From Cloeon dipterum (taxonomy: Eukaryota; Arthropoda; Insecta; Ephemeroptera; Baetidae): DNA of 64,000 nucleotides. The translations under genes were made by a program, and so were the position numbers. How positions within the stretch are numbered: the stretch's first letter is position 1; each line of letters opens with the position of its first letter. Of the stretch, positions 25,101 through 35,449 are shown in pieces. The notes below the pieces were generated by a model. It did not search any database. It was given only the letters and a program-made list of their open reading frames with translations, and had not been told where the DNA came from. The stretch lies in assembly GCF_949628265.1 (NCBI RefSeq), contig NC_088789.1:22437883-22501882 (forward strand), read 5' to 3'.

Positions 25101-26999
25101 TTGGATATTTTTAATCATAAAATAACAAAATAACAATTTCATTTGTATAACATTCCAGTCAAATTGAAAATATTTTAGGGGGGGAAAAATTTGTATCGTG
25201 AATAAGTGGGATACCAGTACATAAATAACTTCCTTTGAAACTATTAGGAGCATTCTCAACATGTTTTGACTTATTGAGAGGAATATAATCAATCAAATAT
25301 CAAGATTTTAATAAAATAAAATAAAATCTGTCGATTTATTTTTAAGAGACGACAAAAAATAAAATTATGGTGGGTAAATTCGCTTTTTGATTTAAAAAAT
25401 TAAGCATAAATTTAAAAAAACACGTTAATGTACCTTGACGACTTTTGGATTAGTAAAAATCTCATTGAGACAGTGTAGCTCGCCTCTCAGTTTGAGGGTG
25501 TCCACGATGAAGTCTGTGTGTCTGCTTGAGATTTGCATCAAGCACGTGAAACCTTGAAAAGACCTGTAGTTGTGGTACTGAAAAGTTAAAAAAATTGGCT
25601 TCAACCTGACATTTAAATATACTAATTGGTTTACCTCCAGATCAATTGCCAATTCCTTGTAGTTCTTAAGGTGCTGCAGCATGTTTTGCAGTTGCTGAAC
25701 ATTCTCAACAAATTCCACCGGAGTTTCTACTGGCCGAGGTAATTTTGGTTCGACCTCTTTTAGTTGGTCCTCAGGAGGGTTAAACAAGTCCAATTCATAC
25801 TCGTAAGGGTGGTTGAAACTGCCATTAAATTAATTTAGCAATTCAATTGATTTAACAAGGACAATATTTTGTTACCATTCACCAAAGTCAGTTTGGTAAA
25901 GTAGGATGGACAGGGGTTTCAGGGCATTCGGTTTCTCCTTTAATATGGGTTCAAAAGGTCCAGACGAGTTGTCAATTTTGTCTGGAAAGCTCAACTGAGG
26001 TTTTGTGGTGACCTTTGGCAGGTTGGGACGAGCGACCATCGGAGAGCCGGCTGGACTCCTTGCAGCCTGTATTTTATAATTTACTTTAACACCTAAATTT
26101 TAAACTTGGCAGGAACCATACCTGAGGACTACTGGAGTGTTGCGGTGGAAGGTAAGATTGGTTCCAAGATCCACTCAATGGTCTGGCCACAATTATGTTT
26201 TTCTTTGCTTCACTCGTCTCCACAGCCGGGTTTTTCCTGATGCCTGCAACTTCGTCCAGGTTCAAAGCCTGACCAAATTGATATTTTTATTTTTACACCA
26301 AGTAAAGAAAAATCTGTAACTCACAACTTGCTCTAGGATTGTATCAGTTGTGTCTAAAAGCAGCTCGAATTTCTCTTCCAGGTCTCTTCTAATAATATTT
26401 CCCTTCACTCCTGAATTCTGAATGACACTTGAAATGCTGGGAAAATATTTTAGGATTCAAAAACAATCAGAAAACGTGTGTGAATGAGGATCACTTATGT
26501 ATGGAAGACTCACACACAACTCACACTTCTCGCAAGTAGGATTATGGCATTATAACATTGATTTTTCCCATCAGAGCGAGAAGTGTGAGTGATCAGAAAT
26601 GAGTCCCCCATAATTATTCACACAAGTAAAGCGTTAGGAAACATATATTTTATACCATTTGAGGGCCTGATTTCCCTGTTTAGTCATTGCCTCTTCAAAA
26701 GCAGGGTAGCTGGAGTAATAGTGAAAATGTTCTTCACTAGGCAAAGTGTTAGAAACTTTTGTCATTTCTAAAACGGATTTGTAGCCCATCTGAAAACACG
26801 AGAACATTTAACTTTTTAGAATTTAATCCAACAGCAGAGATTTTCTGATGTCAATGACTAGAAAATTACTAACTTTAATAAAATCGTCAATAGTATTGCA
26901 TCCGGGGAGAAATTCTTCGTCTGAGGAACCTTCCATCGTGCCAGATTTCGAGTTTTTCTCTATTCTTGCGGTGCTCACGTTGTGTTCGTCGGCAGCCAT
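22124..26999 (-). CDS. EXOSC10: EXOSC10/Rrp6, nuclear exosome 3'-5' exoribonuclease
   Basis: Fourteen exons (minus strand): 26874-26999, 26656-26789, 26325-26436, 26122-26268, 25876-26066, 25635-25818, 25434-25577, 24708-24898, 24499-24655, 24050-24361, 23380-23601, 23175-23324, 22581-22829 and 22282-22521, plus a 22124-22183 terminal exon. The frame is continuous, about 872 residues (human 885). Domains in order: PMC2NT ([19 protein letters not shown]); DEDDy exonuclease with [40 protein letters not shown] and [18 protein letters not shown] ([36 protein letters not shown]); and a Lys-rich nuclear tail with [16 protein letters not shown] and KKRFNFPQR. All catalytic acids and the Tyr are intact. 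The MAADEH start is preferred; an in-frame Met 7 codons upstream is possible. It is divergent from TMEM267. Confidence 0.95.
26489..26594. repeat. Short perfect inverted repeat in an EXOSC10 intron
   Basis: ACTCACACTTCTCGC (26519-26533) pairs perfectly with GCGAGAAGTGTGAGT (26576-26590). An outer GATCACT / AGTGATC pair (26489-26495, 26588-26594) overlaps the right arm, so it is an alternative and cannot form at the same time as the full inner stem. It could fold as an RNA hairpin in the intron or be a tiny MITE. Confidence 0.5.
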
Positions 27000-27167
27000 T
27001 AATTTTGTAAACATGCGCATGCAACGATCACCGCGCATGCGTCAGCAGAGTGGGTCTTTCATTGGCTCTCCTCTACAGCTGATGTTTTGTTTATCAATTT
27101 TCTGATGTGTAACTAATGGAAACGGCGTGCACTGCCTGCACTTTTCCGCCGATTGCGCCCAAGCAAA
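27000..27167. promoter_or_regulatory. Bidirectional promoter, EXOSC10 / TMEM267
   Basis: Only 168 bp separate the two divergent start codons. The interval holds two NRF1/Ewg-like palindromes, ATGCGCATGC (27013-27022) and CCGCGCATGCGT (27031-27042), and a reverse CCAAT (ATTGG, about 27061). No TATA box is seen. This is typical of housekeeping divergent promoters; function is inferred. Confidence 0.55.
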
Positions 27168-29054
27168 ATGCTGCACGCCGACCTGGTGCTGGGCTCCTTG
27201 CTGCTGGTGTCCGTGTGCGTCCTGGGCGATCGTGTGTGCGGACTGTCAGTGCTGCAGGCGAGCAAATGGGCGGCCCTGAAGGCCCTGGCTGACTCGGTGA
27301 CCCACGGCCTCGTCGGCGGACTCTCGTGGTGGATCCTCGTCGGCATCCAGTGGCCGCACACGCCTACGGTGTCGCGACTCCTGCAGACCGTCTGGGTCAC
27401 CTTCCTTGCCTCGGCCGTCGATCTGGACCACTTCGTCGCCGCCGGCACGCTTAACATTCATGTGAGTAAGATTTTAATAAGTGGATTTGATAGCTCGCTA
27501 TTTTTTGCTGTGCGTTAAGTAAAATTTATTTTTATTTGCCAGAATGCCAGATGAAATGATTTTGATCAGGGAATTACCAATTACATACTTATTCTTGAAA
27601 GACTTCAATTTATTGGTTAAAAGTTTTTGAAATACATATATTAAATTAGGTTAGCTTATAAGGAGAGAAAATTAATATACATATTGTGATCCTATGCATA
27701 GCATGTATTTATTTTGAACTTATCAACCGGAAAATAAAATTCTTCGCACATAGTATGAGCAATTTTCCAAAGCTAAATGACATAATAGAATTGATATGAA
27801 ACAAATTAATTGTTAAATTATTCTCATTCTTCATGTACTGATCTTTTTAATTAGTTCAATACTTGCTACTAAGTTGGATTATTTTAATTATTTAATCTAC
27901 GATATACATTTTTTTATTTTCAAATAAACGCTACCACCTTAATTACAAAATCTACCCACCGTTATAGACTCGACTTGACCTCCCTTGACCAGCTGGAGGG
28001 TTTAGGGTTGCTCACCCCCAGTTTGCTTGACCCCATGCTACTTTTTTCCTCCAACCCGTGACATTTCGTCAGCTTCATTTTAACCTTTTTATTCAGGATT
28101 CAGCTGTTTTGATATTAACTAAAATGCACCAAAGGTATTTTGCGCATAAATCAAGCCAGAAAATCAACCAGTTTTGGGGCTTACCGCATTTTATCGTGTG
28201 CTGGTTTCTTTTTTTAATGGCATATGACCTTTAAAAAGGGCGAAAAGGTCATATATATTTTGAGCCAAAATATTAAAAATAATTTTAAACTTTTCACTAT
28301 TTGAAATAAGTTAGTTTTTTGAAATTCATTTTTTTGCCGTGCAACGTAGATGTTTACGATCTACTAATTAAAAAATCGAGCAAAATTGTGGAAAAAAAAC
28401 GCAAAAACGTTTCTTGCAATGCATTTTGGATCTCCCTTCCCAAAATAAAAGAAACGCGGGTTTATTTGGCGGACACTGTTCAATTATTTGAATTAAAAAT
28501 AACTGGGATTGGTACATTAAAAGGATTTATAAGATTTTTATGCTAAAAAAATCAATGAATCTGGCATCGCTTCTATTTTTAATTTATTTCACTAGGGTCG
28601 CTTTTTCTCGCTTTTTCTGGCTTTTGCATCTGCTTGTGTTGTTTGCTTCTTCTTCTTCTTCGGTGGCTTTTTCTTCAATAAATCCTTGCCGTGTGGGTGG
28701 CTCTGAAGAGAGATGATGTTGCAGGAGGTGGTGCGTCTGCCGCACCGGCCGCCGCTCCACTGCACGGGGCTGTGCGCGGTGGCTTTCGGCGCGCTGCTCG
28801 TCTGCGCCCGCTTCTACCCCGGCATGCACCTGCTGCCGTGGCAGTGGCTGCTGGCCTTCTCGACGCACCACGTGCGCGACGCCACCCGCCGCGGCCTCTG
28901 GCTGGTGCCCGGCCTCTGGTCAACGAGGCCGCTACCCTACGGCCTCTACTTGGCCCTCGAGGTGGCCGCCGCGCCCCTCGTAGCCTTAATTGCACCCGAA
29001 ACCGCCCTCAGAGGTGCTGCAACGAGTCCGAACAAGCTTGCTGCGCTCATCTGA
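27168..29054 (+). CDS. TMEM267: TMEM267 family multi-pass membrane protein
   Basis: Two exons, 27168-27461 and 28713-29054, phase 0 at the junction, 211 residues (human 215). The first exon gives hydrophobic segments and the family blocks ALKALADSVTHGLVGGLSWW and FLASAVDLDHFVAAGTL. The second gives LPHRPPLHCTG, LPWQWLLAFSTHHVRDATRR and GLWLVPG. These match the human protein (DVDHF, RRPFLHCS, TSHHIRDGIRHGLWICP) closely. The conserved His/Asp pattern resembles membrane-embedded hydrolases of the YdjM type, but no biochemical function is established to my knowledge. The ATG at 27168 gives the expected length. The 1.25-kb intron contains repeat fragments. Confidence 0.92.
27941..28065. repeat. 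Partial copy of the palindromic element seen at 34712
   Basis: AATTACAAAA ... CACCGTTATAGACTCGACTT GACCTCCC ... GGGTTTAGGG resembles the left arm of 34712-35092. No matching right arm is found, so the copy is truncated. It lies in the TMEM267 intron. Confidence 0.5.
28090..28460. repeat. Interspersed repeat family B, copy 1
   Basis: It shares blocks in order with 56700-57030: AAATGCACCA, CCAGTTTTGGGG with CCGCATTT, GCAAAATTG with a GAAAAAAACGCA-like run, and GGATCTCCC/GGATTTCCC. The copies are diverged. The nature of the element is not recognised. Confidence 0.4.
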
Positions 29055-29332
29055 ACGTGCCATTTAATTTAATGCGTGGGACAATCAGAGACGGAAAGTA
29101 CTCGTTTCATTGGTAATAATTGTTGTGAGCTTTTTACTTAAATGTGATTTAGCAAGGTGTGACATTTTACAAAATATAGTTTTTTTGTATTAATATGTGC
29201 ACGCTGATAATTTATTTATAAAAAATGTGCAAAACACACAGTAAATTTAAGTTTTTTACAATTATTGATTTGTTTTATTGCAAAGGCTTAAAATCATTTC
29301 GACAATTTGGTGAATGAGCTATAATACTCTTT

Positions 29333-29400
29333 TCTGCCACCATTGACATAGACACTATCAAGGTGATTCAGTCACAAGCATACTAATCAGTCCTCCGATT
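29333..29400 (-). pseudogene. Relic of an ALDH3 C-terminal tail exon
   Basis: CCATTGACATA ... AGGTGATTCAGTC ... AATCAGT aligns with the last exon of the two ALDH duplicates (CCATCGACATAAGGTAATTG AGTC at 40039 and CCATTGACA ... GGGGATTCAGTC at 30211). A roughly 10-bp insertion and stops break it. It suggests a former additional ALDH copy downstream of copy 1. Confidence 0.4.
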
Positions 29401-29426
29401 GTTTAAACATAATAATCTGGCTGAAG

Positions 29427-29490
29427 CTATGCTCGTCTGCGGCCGTTGATTTTGTAAATCCAGTCATCTGCACTGATCATTGCGCATAAA
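29427..29490 (-). pseudogene. Relic resembling the EXOSC10 start and promoter
   Basis: GCTCGTCTGCGGCCGTTGAT TTTGTAAA ... GATCATTGCGCAT aligns with 26984-27037 (TTCGTCGGCAGCCATTAATT TTGTAAA ... GATCACCGCGCAT). On the minus strand the EXOSC10 start MAADEH would read TAADEH, with ATG changed to ACG. The match is short, so chance is not excluded. Confidence 0.35.
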
Positions 29491-30101
29491 ATACCTGTGT
29501 TTAAAGGTTGGATGGGCGGTGCTAGGTTGCGGGGTATCTTTATTCGTCTTACTTACTAATTATATAATATTCACCAACATCAACATGCTGTGATTTAATG
29601 CTATTTTTGGCTGTATTTTTTAAATTATCGTCAAATCAAGGCCAGGTGCATCAATTATTATTTCTTTTTGCCTTTTTAGCAACAGTTTTAAGGTTTAAGA
29701 AATGGATGTAGCTTTTAAAATTATTTCTTCTTAAATCTGCTTGAATTAATTCTAGTAATCGTCTCGGTTAGTCAGGAACACCAGAGGAATCGCTAGTTTG
29801 GAATTATTAATTTCCTAGGTGTTCTAGCAAACAACAGCGATTGTCACCTTTTAATTTTTATGCTAATCGCCTTGTTTAAATTAGCAATCATCTAAATTTA
29901 ATACGTTAAAGCATTTCTATCATCGGGTTGGATTCGGCAAATAGTTTAAAAAAATTATGTTGATTTCTCATTAATTTAAGAATTTTTCAAAAGATGCAAC
30001 TTTTTATGTCATCGTTAAAGTTACCAGATGCGAGAGAGAATGGAAAGCAATTAATTCCATAATTATTCATCAGTTCTATCTAATGAAGATCAAGGCAGAG
30101 T

Positions 30102-33100
30102 TTATGAATGAAAAATCGAGGCACCGAATGATAAAAACCGGTCAATGATGTTCTTTGTAGCAAAATTTGTTGAATTACTGCTGCAATTATTCTGCACATA
30201 ATTATAATCCTCCATTGACACCGGGGGATTCAGTCCCGTGCACGTCCAGTAATCATCAGTGGCCTCTGAATTTGTGACGCGATTCTGTGGATTTGAATAA
30301 TTTAAAGATCAAATTAAATTATTTGCAATCGATCGTGCACATACCTCTGTCAGGAAAAAAATCACAGCAAAGCAAAACAATAAAGCCGTAAATGCCATGA
30401 GGGTGAAGCCTGAGTATATAAATAGGCGGGTCCTATCTTGTCGTCTAGGGGTCAGGGCAAAATCAATCAACATTTTGCCGAGCGTAGAATCGCATCGAGG
30501 GTATTTTGGTCTATTTCCAGGCGAAATAATTAATAAAAAATCGATAAGTCACGAAAAAATAGTACCTAGCCATTAACTCGCTGAACCAGTTGAGCTTCTT
30601 GGCCTGCATGCCCTTCTGATTAGTGAAGGTGAGGTAGGAGCTGTGGCCGTGGTACTTTGGTCCCATGCCGCTGGCGCCAACCCCTCCAAAGGGCAAGTCT
30701 TCAATGCCCGAGTAAACGATGCATTCGTTGATGCTGAGTGCACCGCCGTACGTGCTCCGACGGAATAGCTCGTGCGTGGCCGCGGTTTCGCTGAAGAGGT
30801 AGACGACCAGTGGCTTGTCCCTCGCCCTGATGAAGCGTACTGCCTCCTCGGCACTCTCCACGCACACCACGGGAAGGATTGGCCCGAAAATCTCCGCCTG
30901 CATCAGGGTGTCGTCCTGCGGCACGTCTACCACCAGGGTTGGCGACACCCATTGCCGATCGGCATCCACATCGCCCCCAAATACCACGCGACCTTTGGTG
31001 CCACTCAGCATTTTCTCCAGCCGCCTGCAAATTGAATTTTATTTGCAAAGCAATTTCAAATTTGACATAGCAATTAGGCTAAAAAAATTAGGATATTTAA
31101 GATGATTTTTGTGATTTCTGTTGAATGATGTCTATGGCCTAACGGTTACTTGGTTAAAAGAATTTGATATTTAGATTTCATATTTTAGTAAAAACTTTCA
31201 TCCATGAGTTTTAGGAAAATAATAAATAATCCCATTTTTGATAATTATAAATTTTCTTTCGTTCGTTCAATTTTTTTGTCTCTCGTACTTAACGTGTTCC
31301 TTGTTGACTATCTTTCCCAAATCCTCCGATTGCATCATGTCATCCGTGAAAAACTGCTGCATGGTTTCTTGAAAGTGCGTCACGAATTTGTCTCGAGTTC
31401 GCGGAGTGCAGAGGATATAGTCAGGCGCCATGCACATTTGGCCAACATTGACCGTTTTGGCGTAAGCGATCCTCTTCACGGCCGTATCAAAGTTTTTAAT
31501 ATGCTCGTCGAGGAATACCGGACACTTGCCACCCATTTGGATGGAGGAGGGCGTCATTTGGCGGGCAGCGGCCGCGGCAACGACCCGCCCTGTCTCGTTG
31601 GAGCAAGTCGCGAAAATGTAGTCAAACTTGTTCTCGAGCAGCTCTTGCGTTCCGGCCGCGTCGGCTAAAACCACTTTGAAGCATTCCTGAAAATTTTTTT
31701 GTGCATGAAGTTTTACCCTCCGGCTTTATCTGGTTTTTTCATACCGGGTCAAGGTACTTGGGAACGAGACTTGCAATGAGGGCCGACGTCTGTGGTGTGA
31801 GATGCGAGGGCTTCAGGACTACGCAGTTTCCAGACGCAATTGCACCGTGCAGGGGAATGGAGATCAGCTTCAGGGGGTAGTTGTACGGGCCGATGATGAG
31901 CACCACCCCCAGCGGCTCGTTGATAAGTCGAACGTCGTCAAAAAAGTACATGATATTTTTGTATGGCTGTAAAAGAAAAGCCGTGATAAAACAGACTGGA
32001 ATTTAAAAAAAATCATGTCCACTGTTTAAAACTCAGGGGTTGGTTGTGTTTCTCAATATTTGATAAATACGACACCAATTAAAATATTTCATGCGAGTAA
32101 ATGTTAGTCATTTATGTGGTAGGAATCGAATGCTAATGGACCATTTAATGAGTTATTACACAAGTTAAAAAATAAAATGTCTTTTGATTGAGAAAGCGTC
32201 TCGATTAAAATATATCTCAATCCAAGAGAGAACAGGTTTGATAAATATTATTGTGTTTACCGCTTTGATGAACCAACACACGAAAATCAAGGTTGCACAT
32301 TTCATTTCATAGGCGATCGGTGGCAATGACTAGAGGTCTCAGCCGCGAGATTTAAGGCGGTGGCTGGCCATTTTTATTGACGATAAATTTTGTTTAATTA
32401 ACAATATTTTAAACGTGATGTTTGTTAGCGCTTAACGGCTGGAAGGGCCGGAAAACATTTTATTCTCCTGCACTTTTGTATTTTTGATCCTTTTTCACCG
32501 GCAGCTGGCGGCTGCCCTCGTTACAAAAATTTTGCTGGCTCTATATATGCAGCAATGACCAATACCGTGGGAAAACCCCAAACTTCCTACTCCCCGTGAC
32601 TTATATTATGCAACCTACATGTGACCAAATCGCAAAGCAATTAAGTTTCGTAATTCCTTTGATGATATATTCGAAAGTTAAAAATTTTTCATTCGTAAAA
32701 GAAAGGATTTATTTGGCAGTTTTAATGTTCTTTAATTACAGCCTTGTTTTGTTTATTCGCATCTGATTTTGAGTCAATCTCGCATCAATTATTTGCATTG
32801 CGACAAGTATAAATTGCCACTACTTGCTGTAAAATTTTGGGATCGCTGATTGCTCCAAATTTCCCATTTGATTTAATCCGTAGATTCGTGTGGCACCTAG
32901 CATAGCACACGGGCCGCTTGTGCACATGCGTCCGTGTGCTTCTTGCGCTCCAAAGCGAGCAGGCAGCATGCTTAATATTAGAGACTAATATTGCGACGAA
33001 AGGGCAATGTTGCAAGGAAAATTAAAATTTCGGAATTTTTCCCTTCTTGCCTTTTTTGATCACCTCAAGTAACCCTCGACCCACTTATATGCACCGATCG

Positions 33101-33835
33101 CCAATGGCACCTTTATAACTTTCTTAAGTTGCCAAAAAGCGAGCACACTCACTCCTACCAAACCTGTTATTTCGTGGGGTAAGATCGGTTGAGATAAAAT
33201 TTCATTAAAACCGTTCAGCGTTCAAGGATTTTTTTTAACTCTCTTACGAAATAAATAAACTTTGCACTTTCACCAAAGTAAATTTTTTACTTTTGACTTC
33301 CTGTCAAAGGATTAATTTGCTTGTGCAGATTGATTCAGGTGAAATTATGTAATGAATGAAATGCTCCTATTTTTTTTCTTCCTGCAAGTCTCATACACAG
33401 TGAAAATCAAACAAAAAGTCTTTAAACACGATCGTAAATCAAAGTTATATAACTGTGGAAATATTTTTAGAATTTTTATGTCTTGACAAATTCAAAAATT
33501 GTTCAGAAATTGTTAGTAAATTAACTCACTTTTGGCGGGTTCATCCACTTGTGCAGTTTGAAAAGGGTGCACTGCAGTTCGGACTTAATGTATCCCAGTT
33601 CCAAGAGGTTTGCTTCCTTGCTGTTTTTACCCAGATCAGCCTTCAGGGCGGCCAAAATCTCTTTTGTATTCTCTTCATAAAGTTGCAGCAGCCTCTGTAA
33701 GTTTCGTCGCCGAAATTCTTCGCTTAGAGTGCGTCCGCTTTCGAATGCAGCACGCAGTTCGCAGAGAAGATCCGAATAATTTGCTGCGCACATTTCTGTT
33801 TTGGGCGGCTCTACCTGAGAGAGGCCCTGATGCAT
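30102..33835 (-). CDS. ALDH3-type aldehyde dehydrogenase, duplicate copy 1
   Basis: Six exons (minus strand): 33530-33835, 31745-31966, 31289-31686, 30566-31024, 30345-30510 and 30102-30284; frame continuous, about 577 residues. ALDH3/FALDH enzymes oxidise long-chain aldehydes at ER or peroxisome membranes. Visible motifs: GPYNYPLK (oxyanion Asn), [10 protein letters not shown], catalytic Cys in [23 protein letters not shown], and [14 protein letters not shown]. The general-base position, LELGGKSP in the family, reads IQMGGKCP, so Glu is Gln. A C-terminal membrane anchor ([20 protein letters not shown]) is followed by an unusual 60-residue tail ([20 protein letters not shown], two sequons). 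Four consecutive exons match copy 2 exactly in length (222, 398, 459, 166). An additional start upstream of MHQGLSQ is possible. Confidence 0.88.
32331..32518. mobile_element. Diverged relative of the 555-785 MITE
   Basis: It begins TA-GAGGTCTCAGCCGCGAGA and carries TTAAGGCGG and TAGCGCTTAACGGC, then TTTTTCACCGGCAGCTGGCG, in the same order as the complement of 555-785. The right terminus is degraded. It lies in intron 1 of ALDH copy 1. Confidence 0.5.
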
Positions 33836-34479
33836 CTTCGTCGGCAACTGCTGGTGGTGTGAGCGTACCGCCGCCGCGCGCGCTCTTTTTGCACAGAGGC
33901 AGATCACGGTAGACCTTGTGTATGGGTGTCGAAAAGCAGTCAAGCAACTAACTTCTTTTCCTCGTTATACTACTTTTCTTTCATTGCGTCTTTTGTATGG
34001 GGTAACTGATGTGTAATGTGTGTAGTTTGGAGGTGAGAAGATTGTACTATAAATTAAATATGTATAAACATGCACTATAAATTATTGATTTTGTACAAGA
34101 AGAAAAAATGTTTCCTTATCCATTTAATATCTTCCTGATGGTGAGTACTGCGATGTGATTAAAACAACTATTACATAGTTCAATAGTTGCTTACCCTCTG
34201 ATGTATGAGTAATTATTTCAAGTCTTTTTCCGGATTGTTCATTCACGCGAAATCTCCTTAAAGGGTCTGGCAAGGTAAAAAGTATTTAATTCTTAAAAGG
34301 TTATAATATAATGGTTTTAATTTTTGGGTTCCATTATTTAGCTAATTTAGAAGATTTGCGGGCCGTGGGTTTTGTAAGCGCTTGAAGTTAATAACAGCGT
34401 GGGATGTTTTTAAAATTACTAAGGGGTGTAAAAGAGGTTGGGGTTCAGTATCCCCAAAAAACCACAATCAGTGGGGGTA
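33836..34479. other. Upstream region of ALDH3 copy 1
   Basis: The first 110 bp resemble the equivalent region of copy 2 (AAGGTCTACCG, AGCGCGC), so a shared promoter is likely. The rest is AT-rich up to the hAT insertion. I see no gene. Confidence 0.5.
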
Positions 34480-34487
34480 TATAGATT
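34480..34487. repeat. hAT target-site duplication, left
   Basis: ATATAGAT immediately precedes the left terminus TAGAGCACTG. It is identical to 39595-39602. Confidence 0.85.
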
Positions 34488-34711
34488 AGAGCACTGTGCG
34501 GTGTCAATTTTCATTACCATGGTAACCGCATTTTTTTAAATCAAAAACCACAACCGCATCGGTCTTGACCAAAACCGTAGTTGCGGTAACCGCAAAATTA
34601 CCGCAAAACTGCAATTTATTTAATGTTTTAGAACAAAATAGTTTTCTTTTGGCAAGGCTTAAATTTAATTATTTCTGCGTGCAACTCCATATCGCGGGTT
34701 TTAACCATCAT

Positions 34712-35092
34712 AATTGCAAAAACTATTCACCGTTAGACTCGTCTTGACCTCCCCTGAGCAGCTGAAGGGTTTAGGGGTTCTTACCCTCCACCCCTATACT
34801 TTAAACCCTTCGGAAATGAATAACATTTTATAGATCTGGATAATTTTATTAATTTAAATTTTATTAAAAACATTTTTTTTAGTTTTGGTTGAATGGGCGG
34901 GGTGGTAATTCAGTAGGAATTTAGGATGATTTTAAATGTTTTGAAGCCAAGTCGATGCAAATGGAAGCAGATTAATTTTTTTATTAAAATTGAAGCAATG
35001 GAGTTGAAAGGGGATGAGGGTAAGCTCCCCATAAACACTTGGGCTGTTAGTGGAGGTCAAGGCGAGTCTAACGGTAGGAAATTTTTGCAATT
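34712..35092. mobile_element. Palindromic element nested in the hAT element
   Basis: The left end reads AATTGCAAAAACTATTCACC GTTAGACTCG. The complement of the right end reads AATTGCAAAAATTTCCTACC GTTAGACTCG. The inverted arms continue as CTTGACCTCC. It is about 381 bp and non-coding. A truncated relative lies at 27941-28065. Confidence 0.6.
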
Positions 35093-35449
35093 CTGATTGT
35101 TGGAACCTGAGATTTGGAGGTTCAAAGAACCCAAAAAGTGGAAAAATGTAATTTATATTAAGTTATGAAATAACTATCAAGATATCATAAAAATTACGCC
35201 ATTCTGAAAAATTTAGCCCGGTTTTTAATTGCGGGCACACATTTAAGTGGCACTTGATCCGATCAACTTGTCCACTAAAAGAAGCCCAAATATTCCATTT
35301 ATGATGCATCAATAACGTTGAAGTAGTTGATTGGCTTGATATTAGATTTAATACTTAATTTATTCAAAGAAAGGAGATTTTTTTAAATTTATGGTATATC
35401 ATAAAAAGTGCCGTGCGAATTCCCAGAAATTACAACAACGTTATACATA

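Larger units (their letters stand above)
29055..30101. other. Intergenic region between TMEM267 and ALDH3 copy 1 (convergent ends)
   Basis: AT-rich sequence serving as the 3' flank of both genes. It contains two gene relics described separately (29333-29400 and 29427-29490). Nothing else is recognisable. Confidence 0.5.
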
